From: Prorocentrum cordatum
Lineage: Eukaryota > Sar > Dinophyceae > Prorocentrales > Prorocentraceae
NCBI GenBank assembly: GCA_963575745.1
Contig: CAUYUJ010018632.1
Location: 1 to 64,000, forward strand
Direction: 5' to 3'
DNA length: 64,000 nt
Part shown: positions 20,921-32,545 of the stretch, one piece after another
How positions within the stretch are numbered: position 1 is the stretch's first letter
Layout of the letters: the number at the start of each line of letters is the position of its first letter
Position numbers and translations under genes: made by a program
The notes under the pieces: model-generated
The model's database searches: none
The model's input: the letters and a program-made list of their open reading frames with translations, nothing else
Told to the model about the DNA's origin: nothing

Positions 20921-21075
20921 ATTCGGTTTCACTTGGCTGCTTCGGTTTCGGCCAGTTCGACTTGGGTCTGGTTCGGGTTCGAATCGATCATTGTTTTCAG
21001 AACGGTACGACCGGTTCCAGTTCGAGCCGGCTCCGGTTCGAGTCTGTTCCAGTTCGGTTCGGGGTTCGGATACGT
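20921..21075. repeat. TTCGGTTC-type minisatellite
   Basis: Degenerate repeats of GGTTCG / TTCGGTTTCG. A similar tract in the same orientation lies at about 21925-22120, so the GGCCCCCATAG array is bracketed by related repeats. Confidence 0.8.
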
Positions 21076-21895
21076 GGGGCGGGGGCCTATGGGGGCATAT
21101 TGGGGCCTGATTTTGGTTTATGGACGCCTGCGGGGGCCCGAGGGGGCCTAGGGGGGAATATGGGGCCTATGGGGTCCTGAGGAGGTCTAAGAGGGCCGAA
21201 GGGGGCCTCAGGGGGTCTTTGCGGAACTTTTGGGGAGCCTATGGGGGGCGACGGCAATGGCTGGCGACGGCGGCGCCGACGACGACGACGCCGACAACCG
21301 CGGCGGCCGTGGCGGCGGCAGCGGCGACACGCGATCCGCGGAGCCGCCATAAGCCCCCTCTGAGCCCCCTTACGCCCCCATGGGTCTCCATAGGCTCCTT
21401 AGGCCCCCACAGGCTTCCTTAGGCCCCAATAGGCCCCCTTAGGGCCCCCATAAGCCCGCTTGGGCTCCCATAGGCCCTTTAGGCCCCTGGGGCCCCAGAA
21501 CTAGGCCCCCATAGGACCCCGTCGGCCCCCATAGGCCCCCGTGGGTCCCCGTCGGCCCTCGCAGGCCTCCGTCAGCCCCCGTGGGCCCCCGCGGGCCCCC
21601 ATAGACTTTCTGGGGCCCCCATCGGCTGCCGTAGGCTTCCACAGGCCCCACTGGGACATCTTAGGCCCCCTCAGGCCCCCGCAGGCCTTCTTGGGGCCCC
21701 CCGCGGGCCTCCATAGGCTCCCTCGGGCCCCGCAGGCGCCCACAGGCCCCCTCAGGCTCCCTTAGGCCCCCAGGGACCCCTTGGGGCTCCCATTAGGCCC
21801 CCTTGGGCCCCCCACATGCCCCCGTAGGCCTCCTTGGGGGCCCCCGTAAGCATTCAAAGGCCTCCTTGGGGCCCCTCGGGCTCTGACTCCCTCGG
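21076..21895. repeat. GGCCCCCATAG-type minisatellite array
   Basis: About 800 bp of 11-15-bp degenerate units. The left part is G-rich (GGGGCCTATGGGG) and the right part C-rich (TAGGCCCCCATAGG), so the array changes strand polarity near 21330 and could fold on itself. A GACGACGAC-type stretch marks the switch. Confidence 0.88.
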
Positions 21896-22420
21896 ATTCT
21901 GGACTTGGGGGGGGGGTCCACTTCCTTTTCGGTTCCAATCGATTCGGTTTTGGATTTGGTGCGGTCTGTTTCTGGTTCGATGCCTGTTTTGATGCGGTTC
22001 GGTTACAGTTTGTTCCGTTGTGTGCGGGTTTGGTTCGGGCCCGTTTGGTCTTTGATGCTTTGTGTTTTGGCCAATTGGGTCTCGTTCCGTCACGGTTCTC
22101 GGTTCTCGGTTCGGTTTGGTCTCTTCATGCAGACCTTGGATGCGATGCGATGCGATGTTAGGAGGAGGCATGTACGGCAGGTTCGTGTCGTGTGGGCGGG
22201 CTTTTGGAAAGCCGCGACTGTTCAAGGATGACCAGTCCACGCGGTGTCAGAAGCCAACGCGCAGGTCGTGACGACACGAGCCTGCAGTAGGAGGATGCCC
22301 TCTGAAGGCGAGCGGGGACCCGCGCTGTTCTCGCCCTGGGACCTGGTGGACCCCCAGGAGCTCCGGGCGTACCAGGTGACCTGATAGGCAGGCGGGCCTC
22401 GTTCTTCCCTCCGCCTCTTT
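21896..22420. other. GGTTCG-rich flank, no gene
   Basis: Degenerate GGTTCG repeats to about 22120, with a GATGCGATGCGATGC short repeat near 22139-22155. No gene is supported. Confidence 0.6.
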
Positions 22421-22562
22421 CTCCTCCTCCTCCTTCTCCTCTTCCTCTTCCTTTCCCTCCTCTCCCCCCTCCTCCTCCTCCTCCTCCTCCTCCTCCTCCT
22501 CCTCCTCCTCCTCCTCCTCCTCCCCTTTCCTCCTCCTCCTCCTCCTCCTCCTCCTCCTCCTT
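22421..22562. repeat. TCC microsatellite
   Basis: Long (CTC)n/(TCC)n tract of about 140 bp; the complementary strand gives poly-Gly, Arg or Glu frames. Confidence 0.97.
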
Positions 22563-23284
22563 CCCTGGGAGGCATCCTGGCGTCGAATGTCTGTTCACAC
22601 CTGGCTGTGTTGCGTTGTGTCGGGCCCCAGAGCCCTCGCGGATCGATTTGGCTTGCAAATGCAACGGACAGATGAGATCTAAGGCTCTTGTTTGGCTTTT
22701 CTGCTATGTTTCATGTTTCGTGACGTCGGACCTTAGGCTTCATCCAACCCGCGTTCCTTCACAACATCAGTCCTCGTCATTGCACAGCGAAGCGTGCTGC
22801 CAAGGCGGGCCGTGCTGCCAAGACGTCTTCACCACCGATGATCGTGAAGCGTAAAGTTCCCAGCAGCTATACGGATGTATGGGGGACGAATGATTGTCCA
22901 ACTGTGGTTTTCGTTCTGTCGCCGCGAACAATCGTCTTGAACACGTCTACCTGTTACATGGGTAAAGGGCGGGTGATTCAGAACATGTGGCTTCCACCAT
23001 CAGCGTTACGCACATTCGCCGCGCACGTTCGCCGCGAACTTCCCTATACTTACACGGAGAAAACGCGGTCCGTTTGGCATTGGGTTCTTGTCTGACTGTT
23101 CGTTATAGTGGTCAGCGTGGTCAAAGTGTGTTAGCCAGTGTGGGCATTGTTTGTTTCTTGCAAATTGTGCTGTCCAATGTATGTTGAACCACCGACGTAG
23201 CGCAATCTACGTGGTACAATTTTTCTGGTGCAAACAGGGTGCTTCACTCTACGTGGTGCAATATACCTGGCGCAATTTATGGCG
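22563..23284. other. Unique-looking stretch; TACGTGGTGCAAT repeats at its end
   Basis: No gene is supported. From about 23195 to 23300 the phrase CTACGTGGTGCAAT or variants occurs four times; the same phrase starts the second unit of the triplication near 24750. Confidence 0.6.
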
Positions 23285-26200
23285 TGGAGCTATCTATGTG
23301 GTGCAGTTCATCCTGCCGTCTTTAAAGTTGTCAACTCCATTACTCCCGCAATCATCACACCCACCCGCATCTTGACTTGCAAAGACCATGTTGCGGCGAT
23401 TGCAATGAGTGTTTGGTGTTGGCTTGTGGATCCCTGCGGTCGCGGTAGCCCCCGCATGCTTGCGCGCGAAGCGGCCGGTTGGTTTGGCGCGACCGACGCG
23501 GCCGCGGTGGCGCTGACCGCCGGGAATTGTCAAGCGGGCGGTTCAGTGCGAGTCGGCGAGTTGGGCGGGCGCGGTGCAGCGAGCGGCTTGAATAAGGAAC
23601 GCTTACTTTTCAAAAGGGGCTCGGTCGTTCCTTAGGCTCGCATGCGTTATTTACAGTTCCTTGTCCGTCATTTGTCATTTATCGTTCCTTATGCGTTATT
23701 CCTTGGGATAAAAAAGGGGCTTCGTTCCTTATTTATCGTTCCTTAGGCCAGGTCGATGACTGTATCATGGCAGCGTCGACAACGGTAAGCGCGATGATGG
23801 TAATAACGATGTCGGTGACACTGGCGACACCAACGTCGGCAAGGCCAGCGACGGTGCCGATGCTGATCACACCGGCGACGATAACGGCGTCCCAGGGTCG
23901 GCAATGAAGGTTTTGGATGGAGTTCGACCCGCGCGCGCGGCCGACGCGCGAGCGCGCCCTGCGCGCGACGATTTGACACGGATCGCGCCCCCCAAGAGCA
24001 CGCGCGCAAGGGCGCTCGAGGGATTCTGACATGCAGCGCGAGAGGCCCGCTTTGCAGAACTGCAAAATCATGTTGAAACACATCGGTGGTATTCTTTCTG
24101 ATTTGCTGGATGGCGAGCGCCGGTTTTTTACAGCTGACGTTGCAACACCATATGGTTTTGCATGCTTTCGGGAATATGCCCGAAAACCTCGGTGTTTGAA
24201 GAATTGCCGCATGCGGGCGCGACGACGGGCGCGCGCGCATGTCGCCCCATTTGCTCAATGGGTTCTCGCGGCAGCACGCGCGCAACGATGTTCGAAAAAA
24301 TCCGACGTGCACGCGCGAGAAGCCCGTTTGGCAACACGTGACGAACATGTTTGATAACGAACGATGGTTATATCCAGAATCCGCAAGAGCCTGGGCGCAG
24401 TTCTGCTGTTGAGAATTCGTGTTGCGAAACCATGTGTTGTTATATGTTGTCGGCGCGCTCGATTTGGAAATCCCCGTCAATGTCGATGCTTCTGACAAGG
24501 ATGTCGACATGCGCGCGCGACGACGCGGTGGGGTGGAGGAACACTTATGGTTTTTGATGATCAAGTGCGCGCGCATAGTAGCTCCTTGTAGAGGGGATTG
24601 GGGGGGCGGCGCCGGCCTGCCTTGGGCGGCGCGAACTCAATCTTAGGATGGGGGGGCGGGGCGGTGGCATATTCAAAGTTACGCTCCCGAGTGGAGGGCG
24701 CCGCGTTACGGCGGGGGGGCAATTCGCAGCATGTTTATATATATACACATAATCTACGTGGTGCAAGTTTTTTTGGTCCGCAGTGAGATTCCCAGTCTTT
24801 TGCGGGCGCAGTCATCCCTCCCACCCGCCCGCAACTTGGTCTGCTAAACTCGCGCGGTGTCGATTGTGATTGTGCTTTGGGTTGGCTGGCGCATCTCCGC
24901 GGCCGCGCTAGCCCGCGAACGCTCGCGCGCGCAGCGGCCAGCATGTTCGGCGCGACCGACGCGGCGCGGCGACGCTGACAGCCGGGCACATCCCAAAGGA
25001 CTTTTCAGTGCGAGTCGGCAACTTGGGCGGGCGCGGAATTACGGCAACGTCGACAACGGTTGACGAGATGATGATGGTGGCGACGTTGACGACGACGATG
25101 AAAACGACGACGGCAAGGCCAGCGACGGCGCCGACGCTGACCGCGCCGAACGATAGCGCCGCCCTCGCGTCGGCAGTGAAGGTTCGGGAGGGAACTCGAC
25201 GCGCGCGCGGCCGACGCGCGAACGCGGCCCGCATGGGGTTCTTTGACGCTGGCCGCGCCCCTGTCAAGCACGCGCGCAGGGGCGCATAAGCGCTGCAAAG
25301 CCGTGCGTTTTACATGTTTTCGGGCCACTCGGTGTTGCTTCCCCGACGAACCCTTAGGTTTTTGATCGATTTTGGCACGCGCCCGCGACGACGCGCGCGC
25401 GTGCACTTCGCTCCGTTCTCTGTCGCAAGGGAGTCTCGGGCGATTTTGACGCGCGTGCGACAGGCCCGCTTGGTAGCAGGCTGTGAACAGGTCGGATAAA
25501 CAATGAATCCCCCGAGAATTCGCAAGTGCCAAAGCGCGAGCTTTCAGAAAACCCCCGTTGCGAAGCCATGTGCTTGTTGGCATATTTTCTGGGTGCTCGG
25601 CTCTGACACCCTCGCGAATACTCGCGCTGTAGAATTGTTCTGGCACGCGCGCGCGATGGCGCGTTTTCGCATGTTCCCCCCTGGGATCTTCGGACAGCTG
25701 TTGATTTTCAATGAACGAGTGCGCGCGCAATATTTGTTTCTTGGGGATGAGGGGGGGGGGGGGGGGGATGCCGGCCTGCCTAGGGCGGTGCGGATTCAGT
25801 CTTGCCATGGGCGATGGGGCAAATCCACGTGCAAATGGGAATGCGAAAGGGGGGCCGTTAATGCCAGGGATGGGGGGTGGGGCGGGTTTCGGGGGAACTT
25901 TTTTTTCTGCTAGAGCACAGACTTCACCCTGCCGAATCTGAACTTGTCATTTCCACTGCTACCGCAGACATCCCAACCACCCACCCGCACGCAACTTGGC
26001 TTGCAACGCCCATGTGGTGGCGACTGCGATGACGGCTCGCTCGTCGCCGCGTCCGCGCTAGCGGCTGTCGCGGCGCGTCGCCGCGGCCGCGGCTGCGACC
26101 CGCGCCGGTTGGCGCGTCGCCGCGGCCGCGCTAGCGCGCGTGCTCGCGCGCGAAGTGTCCAGCTTGCGCGGCGCGACCGACGTGGCCGCGGTGGCGCTGG

Positions 26201-27215
26201 CCGCCGGGCATTTCCCAGCGGGCGCTTCAGTGCGAGTCGGCGACTTGGTCGGGGGCGGTGCCGTGGCAACGTCGGTAGACGCGATGATGGCGGTAATGAT
26301 GTTGGTTGCGATGATAGCGACGACGACGGCGAGGCCAGCGACGGCGCCATCGATGACCACGCCGACGACGATGACGGCGCCCCCGCGTTGGCGACGGGGG
26401 TCTTGGATGGAGCTCGACGCGCGCGCGCGGCCGACGCGCGAGAGTGGCCCGCACGGCGACGCGGATCGCACCCCTCCCAGGAAGTCCAGATGATTTCGAC
26501 ATGGCCCTGTTGACCAGATGCATGGAACACGCCCGTACTCTTACTGTTCAGCATTCGCAGGAGCGCGAGCGCAGGAACATCTGAAAACGGCTGTTGCAAG
26601 CCCGTGTTGTTTGCATATTATTTCGGGGCGCTCGGTCCTGAATCCCTTGCGCAGCCAATGGTGTTTGAACGATTGCGGCGTGCGCGCGACGACGCGCGCG
26701 CGTGCGTTTCGTTTCACTTTTCGCAGGGGATTCTCGCGACAGCAGGCGTGAAAGGGGGTTTGAGCGTTTCCGACGTGCGCACGCAAAAGGCATGTTTGGC
26801 CTCAGTTGGCGGGAGCGTTGAACCACTTGTGGGTTGTGTGCCAAGATTTCGCAAAAGCGCCAATGCAGGTCTTTGTAGGTAAATCTTGCATTGTGAACCA
26901 AGTTGTTTTCTGCGCGTGTTCAGGGCCGCCGAGTTGGCAGCGCCCCGGACCCCGAAGCTTTTGAGAGGTGTTCTGGCACGCGCGCGCGACGACGCGCGCG
27001 TGCGCACTTCGTCCACTTTGTTGCAGAGGTTTGCTGAAGACTTATGAGTTGCGATAATCGAGCCATGTTGTTATTTCTCGCAGAGTGCGAAGGTTTTTTT
27101 TTGGGGGGCGGGTGAGACTAATTTTGTTGTGATAATGCGAACTCGTAGCTTGGATGGGCGATGGGGCAGAATCGTGTGTAAATCTCAATGCGCGAAGGGT
27201 GGCCGTCTAGTCCTG
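23285..27215. repeat. Diverged tandem triplication, units 1.15-1.45 kb
   Basis: Three units begin near 23285, 24745 and 25905. Each carries in order: a TACGTGGTGCA or CTGCTAGAGCA entry; CCCACCCGC..CAACTTGG; a GCGCGACCGACGCGG block (about 23488, 24950, 26176); TTCAGTGCGAGTCGGC (about 23545, 25003, 26226); GCGATGATGG-type codon-like repeats; and GCGGCCGACGCGCGA (about 23936, 25208, 26428). A GCGCGACGACGCGCGCG palindrome and a G-run then precede the next unit. Many frames are open because of CG-rich periodicity, but they differ between units and none is recognisable. It looks like non-coding satellite-like DNA. Confidence 0.85.
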
Positions 27216-27227
27216 CGGGGGATCGTT

Positions 27228-27229
27228 TC

Positions 27230-27263
<34 letters not shown>

Positions 27264-27390
27264 ACAATATGTTATGATATGATATATACATTTATATACA
27301 TACGTACATACATATATAACGCACACACGCGCTCGCGCGCGCGCACACACACGCGCGCGCACACACGCGCACGCACACACACGTAGCCGC
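27228..27390. repeat. (TA)n then (CA)n/(CG)n simple repeats
   Basis: A pure (AT)n tract at 27232-27260, AT-rich repeats to 27320, then ACACGCGCG-type repeats to 27383. Alternating purine-pyrimidine runs of this kind can adopt Z-DNA or cruciform forms. Confidence 0.95.
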
Positions 27391-29454
27391 CAAACCGTGA
27401 ACCAGGACCAGCTTGTCTGAAAAGACTTTGGGCAATCTGCACGGTGCAATGCAAGGGCGGCGACGGGCGGCGACGGGGCGACGGCCGCGATATGATTGCC
27501 GCCAGACCGCCTCACCAGCCCTGCTCCCCAGACAGAAAATGAGAGACGCTAGCTACAAACGCTGTTAGGAAATTTTACTTACGCGGATGGCCGTTGCATC
27601 TGAGGTTCTCGCTTATTTTTGATCAGAGCGTGCCATCGGAAGTGCACTCACAGGAGGCATCGCGTGCGCTTGGGTGGAGACTGGATGGTTTTCAAAGCAA
27701 TGTCCTCGACCTACGTTTCGAGGCGAGTCGCGTCGCCAGCCTCGGTTACCGAGCGCCCTTTTCAGCGCTTCCCCACCCCGCTCGATCAAAGAGCCACGCG
27801 TCGAGCACTGCGCCGATCGGCACGGGCCCCCAGTGCGTTCTGCTCGGCGCGAGCCTTCTGGCGGAGCCCGGGCCGCGCATCGCTTGCGCTCCGCGGCCCG
27901 ACTGCCGCCGCGCACCCATTCGGTCGTCGCGTCGCCGGCTGTCGCCCCGCCGCGGGGGGGCCCGCGCTGGGCTGCGAAGCGGCAGAAAAACACCGTGGAG
28001 GCGGGGGGGGGGGGGGGGGGGCGACGACCGCAGAGAGAGGGTTGCGGGCAGGCGAGGCGCCCGATGCACATCGGCCTGGGATCGCGCGCGCGCGCGCGGC
28101 GGCGCCCGCGCCCGGGGGCGCAGCGCGACGGGGCCAAGCGGGCCCCCGGCCAGACGGCCCACGGCGCCGCTGCCAGGCCGGGGCCGAGGCCACATGCAGG
28201 GGCCCTTGGTCGGGGGCGGCACGGAGGGGGGCGATGGCTAGGGGGGGTGGATATCATGACGCGGGCCAGGATATGTCCCCTGATTTCGCGGCGCCTCTTC
28301 TTATTTCACTGCGCCCGCGACCCCCCGCTTGGGCCGCGCACGTGCCGCCGGCCATGATTTGACCCCTTTCTTGAGCCCCCCCTCTTCGGCCGCCCCCGAC
28401 ATGAGGGAGGGGTCTGCGCTTGCTGCAGCGTCGCCCACGGGCGCCGCAGACGTCGCCGCCGGCGAGGCGACCCACGGCGCGCGCAAGGCGAGTTCGCGCC
28501 GCCCCATGAAACGGGACCAGCTTCCCCGTCGGAAGCAGGACCATGCCTGCGTCGATTGTCGAGCCGTTCTCAGTCCGCGAGCAGCTCGGGGTCCGAAACA
28601 GGGCATCTTCACCCAAGCTGTGGAGACATGCCACGTCAGGATCTTTATTCAAATGACCGTAGGTTGTAGGCCACCGTGGTCCGGGCCAGGAGACGGCTCC
28701 GGGCCGCGGGACAGGGTCCGCGCGCGGCAGGGCCACGCGCGCGCATTTTATTCGTGTTCCGTAGCCATCCCGGCACAGGTGCTGATGCACTGGAGCGAAG
28801 ACCTGGCCCTTTCAGTGCAAGGCCTTCCTCTTCATCATCAACTTCCTGCGGAACCCAGGGCGGGGTCGGCTCTCTGGCACCCTTTCCCCGCCGAGCACTT
28901 CGGCCACTTTGGAAGATCGGGCCCGACGCGCCCCCCGGCAGCTCCCGGCGGCATATAGATCCAACGAGGTTTGACTGTTTGACGTGCTACAGAAAGGGTG
29001 TGAACACATGGGTGTAGCAGGGATGCGTCGACAGGGCATTGGGATGTCATCGGGCTTAATTCTGCACCGCACCGCGCACATGTCAAATGAGCGGGCCGCG
29101 TGGCTGGTCTAGAACTCTGGCGCTCTGGTACCACGCCAGCGCCACCGCTAACGGTGCATATGTGTGGGGGTGTTTGTTTGTTGGAGTTTTTGTTTTTGGG
29201 TCGGGGCAATATGGGTTGTCGGCACCATGCATGCATATTGCGTGATTCAGCTCTACGGCGCCTCCTCTCCGCGCCCGTCATGGTTTCGAATGATGAGGCG
29301 GTCTATTTCGCTATTTGAGACGGGGCTGTCGCTTAAAATGCCGCTCGCGTATCAAGGGGTAAACGAGGGCCGTCGGCCCATCCCACCACCGTGCTTGGGT
29401 TGTGGGTCGGAGCTTTCATGGATGCGTCTTCGGGACTCTTCGGACCGTTTTCGG
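27391..29454. other. GC-rich stretch with overlapping ORFs, no gene assigned
   Basis: A G-run of about 18 lies at 28003-28020. Several frames over 200 codons overlap on both strands at 27594-28362 and one at 28329-28958 (+), but none shows a domain, and overlap in up to five frames argues for composition. The - strand frames 27613-28257 and 27786-28193 are equally unconvincing. Confidence 0.5.
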
Positions 29455-29960
29455 GGGCTTCTAGTGAGCAGTTTAGGGGGCCTCGTGGGGGCCCCTCGGG
29501 GCCGAGGGCTCGAAATGGCCGCTCGGGCTCCCCATCTGGGACGCCTTTGGGGGCCGTCTTGGGGCCCTGTGGGGCCGTCTTGTGCACCTCTTGGGCCGTC
29601 GTGGGCGGCCTCTGGGGCCGTTTTGGGGCCCATTTGGAGGCCCCTGGGGCCGTGTTGGGGCGATTTTGGGGGCCTCGTGGGCCGTTTCGAAGCGACGGGA
29701 AGCCGAAAAGGCGAGGGCGCCAAATGATTGAAAACAACGCAAAACAACCATAAATAAGCAATGCTGTTGGCCTCTTCGGAGGCCTCTTGGGGCGTTTTGG
29801 AGGCTTCTTGGGCCGTCTGGGGGCCATCCCGAGCGTCTTGGAGCGATCGTTCGACTCGGGGCCCTGTAAGACCCTTTTGGAGCCTCCTTGGGCCCCCTTG
29901 GCCCGTTTAGGGGCCTTCCAGGCTTCGACACAGTCAAGCGACAAGACGCTCGAAGGGTGC
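29455..29960. repeat. CTTGGGGCC minisatellite, small array
   Basis: Degenerate 10-14-bp units of the form CTTGGGGCCGTC or CCTCTTGGGG. Near 29697 it contains GGGAAGCCGAAAAGGCGAGG and GATTGAAAACAACGC, which match the spacer phrases of the larger array at 46310-50100, so the two arrays share an origin. Confidence 0.88.
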
Positions 29961-31216
29961 TTAAAGACTTTGACAAAACACTTGGGGACACGCCCACCCC
30001 GTGCCCCGTACCCATCGGCACGGTGGTGGAATTTATTCACCGACGAGGAGTTGCCTTTCGGGTTGTTGAATAGGGCATTTGGGACGCCAGGGCTTATGTT
30101 CAGCCGTGTTGATGCATTTTGGGATTGTTTGGGTCATCCTCCCTTTTTTTCCCGCCTTGCCTCCATTATCCTCTTGTTCCTCTTGCTCCTCTTGCTCCTT
30201 TTGCTCCTCCTCCTCGTCCTCCTCCATATCCTCCTCCGCCTCCTCCTCCTCCTCCTCCGCCTCCTCCTCCTTTTCCTCTCTCTCTCTCTTTCTCCCTCTC
30301 TCTCCTCGAACTTCCTCGCTCTCCCTCATCCCCCATCAGTCCCTGCCTTCTCGCCTTCCTTGTTTCGGAACTGCGAGGTGGGTCTGAGCATGAGCATGCT
30401 TTCAGGGAGCCCGTCAGCGGAAAAGGTCGAGAGGTGGGGCGGCTTTCGATGTGGGGCAGTGAGAAGGAAAGGTTTCCCCAGAAGGCGGCGGGATTTCTCT
30501 GAAGCCTTCGCGCGTTCTGAGAAGTTGCTTGTTTTCTTAAGGGACGGACTCGAACACTTTGCAGAAAACTGGTCTGAAGAAGGCCCGCCGCCTGACAGTT
30601 CCCGCTGGGTTCGCCGCCAAAAGGTCCCTTCTCGCCGTCCTCCCTTCCCTGGTGAAATAACTCCACGTCCATCATCCTCGTCGTCTTCGTCCCTGCTAGT
30701 GTTGCGGCCGTTCTTCTCCGCTTCCTCCCTCCTGGCCCCCCTTTTGTTCCTCGCCCTCGCCCTCCTCCCTCGCTCCTCGGTGTGGTCTCTTTCCCTTCTT
30801 CCTCCTGCGGGCCCCTGCTCGTCCTTCCTCCATCGTCTCCATGCTCCTCAGCCCTCTTCCGTCCTCTCCCCCTCCTGTGCCCCCCTTCCTCCTCCTCTTC
30901 CTCCGCCGTTCGCCCCCTCCCTCTCGTGTCCCCCTCGCCCCCATCGGTGTTCCCCCACCCCATCCGCACCATTGTCGTGTCGCCCTCCGCCGCCAAGTTC
31001 TGCCCCATCCCCACCCGCCCGTTCCCCACTCGAGCTCGATCCCTCCATCCCTTCTTTCTTGTCCTCCTCGTCCTGGACACGCCCCGACTTCGGATGCGCC
31101 ATGTTTCGTTTGGGCGAGACCGCCCCACGGGCGGGAGTGCCCGTCCTGCTGCTCACGCCCTCTGGGTGCCGATGTTCGCCCACTTTGCCGTCGTTGCTTC
31201 CAGCATGCCTCTGGGT
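29961..31216. other. TCC/CT-rich stretch, no gene
   Basis: TCC and CT tracts at 30170-30320 and further TCC-rich sequence at 30660-31080 give Ser/Leu- and Arg/Gly-rich frames on the two strands. Nothing else is recognised. Confidence 0.6.
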
Positions 31217-31398
31217 ACTCCAGATTTCGTAATAAAAGGGAGGGGGTCTGGACCCTCCAAGACAAGCCATTTCAGACCTCCCCCGTGGGAGAACCCCCCG
31301 AAACATCGTCCCCAGACCCCCCAGGCCCTCCAAGATAGCCTGGAAGTGACCCCCCCCCCGAAATGAGACCCCCCTCCCTTTATTACGAAATCTGGAGT
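31217..31398 (-). mobile_element. TIR element ACTCCAGATTTCG, copy A
   Basis: A 182-bp non-coding element whose ends ACTCCAGATTTCGTAATAAA and its complement pair perfectly for about 19 bp and less perfectly further in. The inside has G-run/C-run blocks. Copy B at 42188-42370 is about 95% identical by eye in the opposite orientation. No clear target duplication is visible at this copy. Confidence 0.9.
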
Positions 31399-31659
31399 AA
31401 CCGTCATTACCTTCGCTATTCTTTTCAGGCAGAAACGTCCGCCCCGCTTTTTCGCACCGTCCGGGGCGCATCTCCGCCGACAGCTCCGGGTAAGACGCGC
31501 AGCCCAAGCACGGCAGATCCGAAGCCAGGGCGGCCCTGCCGCGTTCCAGTGCGCGCGCGAGGTCAGCGCCCCCGCCCCCCCCCCATTTCTCGCCCTCTCC
31601 CGCCCTGCCCCCCTCCTCCCCCCCTAATCGGACTCGATCTTCCCAGGCGTCCCTTCCTC

Positions 31660-31792
31660 CTCCTGCTCCTCCTCCTCCTCCTCCTCCTCCTCCTCCTCCT
31701 CCTCCTCCTCCTTCTCCTCCTCCTCCTCCTTTTCCTTTTCCTCCTCCTCCTCCTCCTCCTCCTCCTCCTCCTCCTCCTCCTCCTCCTCCCCC
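31660..31792. repeat. CTC microsatellite
   Basis: Long (CTC)n tract with TTTTCC interruptions. Confidence 0.96.
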
Positions 31793-31917
31793 TGCTGTGC
31801 CCCACCCCCCCTTGTGCCCCCTGCCGCGCTCCGGTGCGCGCGTGGGGAGGCCAGCGCATGTGGTCGCCGTCCCGTCGGGGGCGGCCCAGAGGGGGTGATG
31901 AGTAACGAGGGATGGAC

Positions 31918-32071
31918 TAGGGGGCCACATGCGAACCCAACCCCTACCCCCCACGATTTCTGAGGGGGAGGGTGGGGTTCACTTCGTCCGGGAGCTCCCG
32001 AGCGAAGTGAACCCCACCCTCCCCCTCAGACATCGTGGGTTGTAGGGGTAGGGTTCGCATGTGGCCCCCTA
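31918..32071. mobile_element. Hairpin element TAGGGGGCC, 154 bp
   Basis: It begins TAGGGGGCCACATGCGAACC and ends with the complementary sequence; the arms pair over about 75 bp with around six mismatches and almost no loop (GGGAGCTCCC at the turn). GGATGGA occurs at 31910-31916 and 32073-32079, one base outside each end, and may be the target duplication. The terminal TAGGG matches hairpin element 3 in the DHHC gene, though the interiors differ. Confidence 0.85.
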
Positions 32072-32085
32072 TGGATGGATATCAT

Positions 32086-32284
32086 TAGGAGGACGAGCAA
32101 GGACATAAGCATAAAAGCTCGGAGGTCCGCGCGGATTTCTCGGATCGGCGCTGGGGCCCCCTGGCGGCGCCTCCTGCGCCGCCCCTGGCGCGCTCCGCGC
32201 GCCAGGGAGAGGGGTCCAGCGCGGATCCAAGACATCCGCGCAGACGTCCTAGTTTTTATGTTTATGTCAGTTGTCGCTCCCCTA
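32086..32284 (+). mobile_element. Relative of DHHC hairpin element 1
   Basis: About 199 bp beginning TAGGAGGACGAGCAAGGACA and ending with GTCGCTCCCCTA; the ends pair with mismatches. Its interior (CCGCGCGGATTTCTCGGATC, CCCCTGGCGCGCTCC, CCAAGACATCCG) matches the insert at 16858-17059 in order. It lies only 14 bp beyond the preceding hairpin and in no visible gene. Confidence 0.8.
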
Positions 32285-32424
32285 AGCTAGGGGTGGATGA
32301 ATACCATGGCCGGGGCCAGTGCACCCCCCTGGAGTTCATGGCCCTCTTTTCTTCATGCAGTACGTCCCCTGGTCCCCCCCTCATCCGACGCCCCCCCCTC
32401 GTGGCCGGGCTGGACAAAAGGGTA

Positions 32425-32545
32425 ATTAAGATAGGGAAGGGAGGACAGAACGAAATCCGCCGAGCCCAGTCCTCGATACATGGGTGCCTCCTGGCGCTTG
32501 GGGGCGCCGCGGAAGCCGGCTACTTGATCTGATTCCCTTCCCTCG
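32425..32545. mobile_element. Relative of DHHC hairpin element 2
   Basis: An inverted repeat GGGAAGGGAGG / TTCCCTTCCCTC encloses CCTCGATACATGGGTGCCTC, GGCGCTTGGGGGCGCC and GGCTACTTGATCTGATT. The same phrases occur in the same order in the insert at 17150-17335. Boundaries are approximate; imperfect pairing may extend further out. Confidence 0.6.

Noticed and set aside
23743-24576. 277-codon - strand frame in the triplicated region
   Set aside because: Not conserved as a frame between the three units and without any recognisable domain.
28758-28768. TCCGTAGCCAT, matching the start of the dinoflagellate spliced leader
   Set aside because: Only the first 11 bases match; the following CCCGGCAC departs from the leader, so chance is likely.
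29787-31232. 481-codon + strand frame
   Set aside because: Joins a minisatellite, a TCC tract and unrelated sequence; no domain, and the composition changes along its length.
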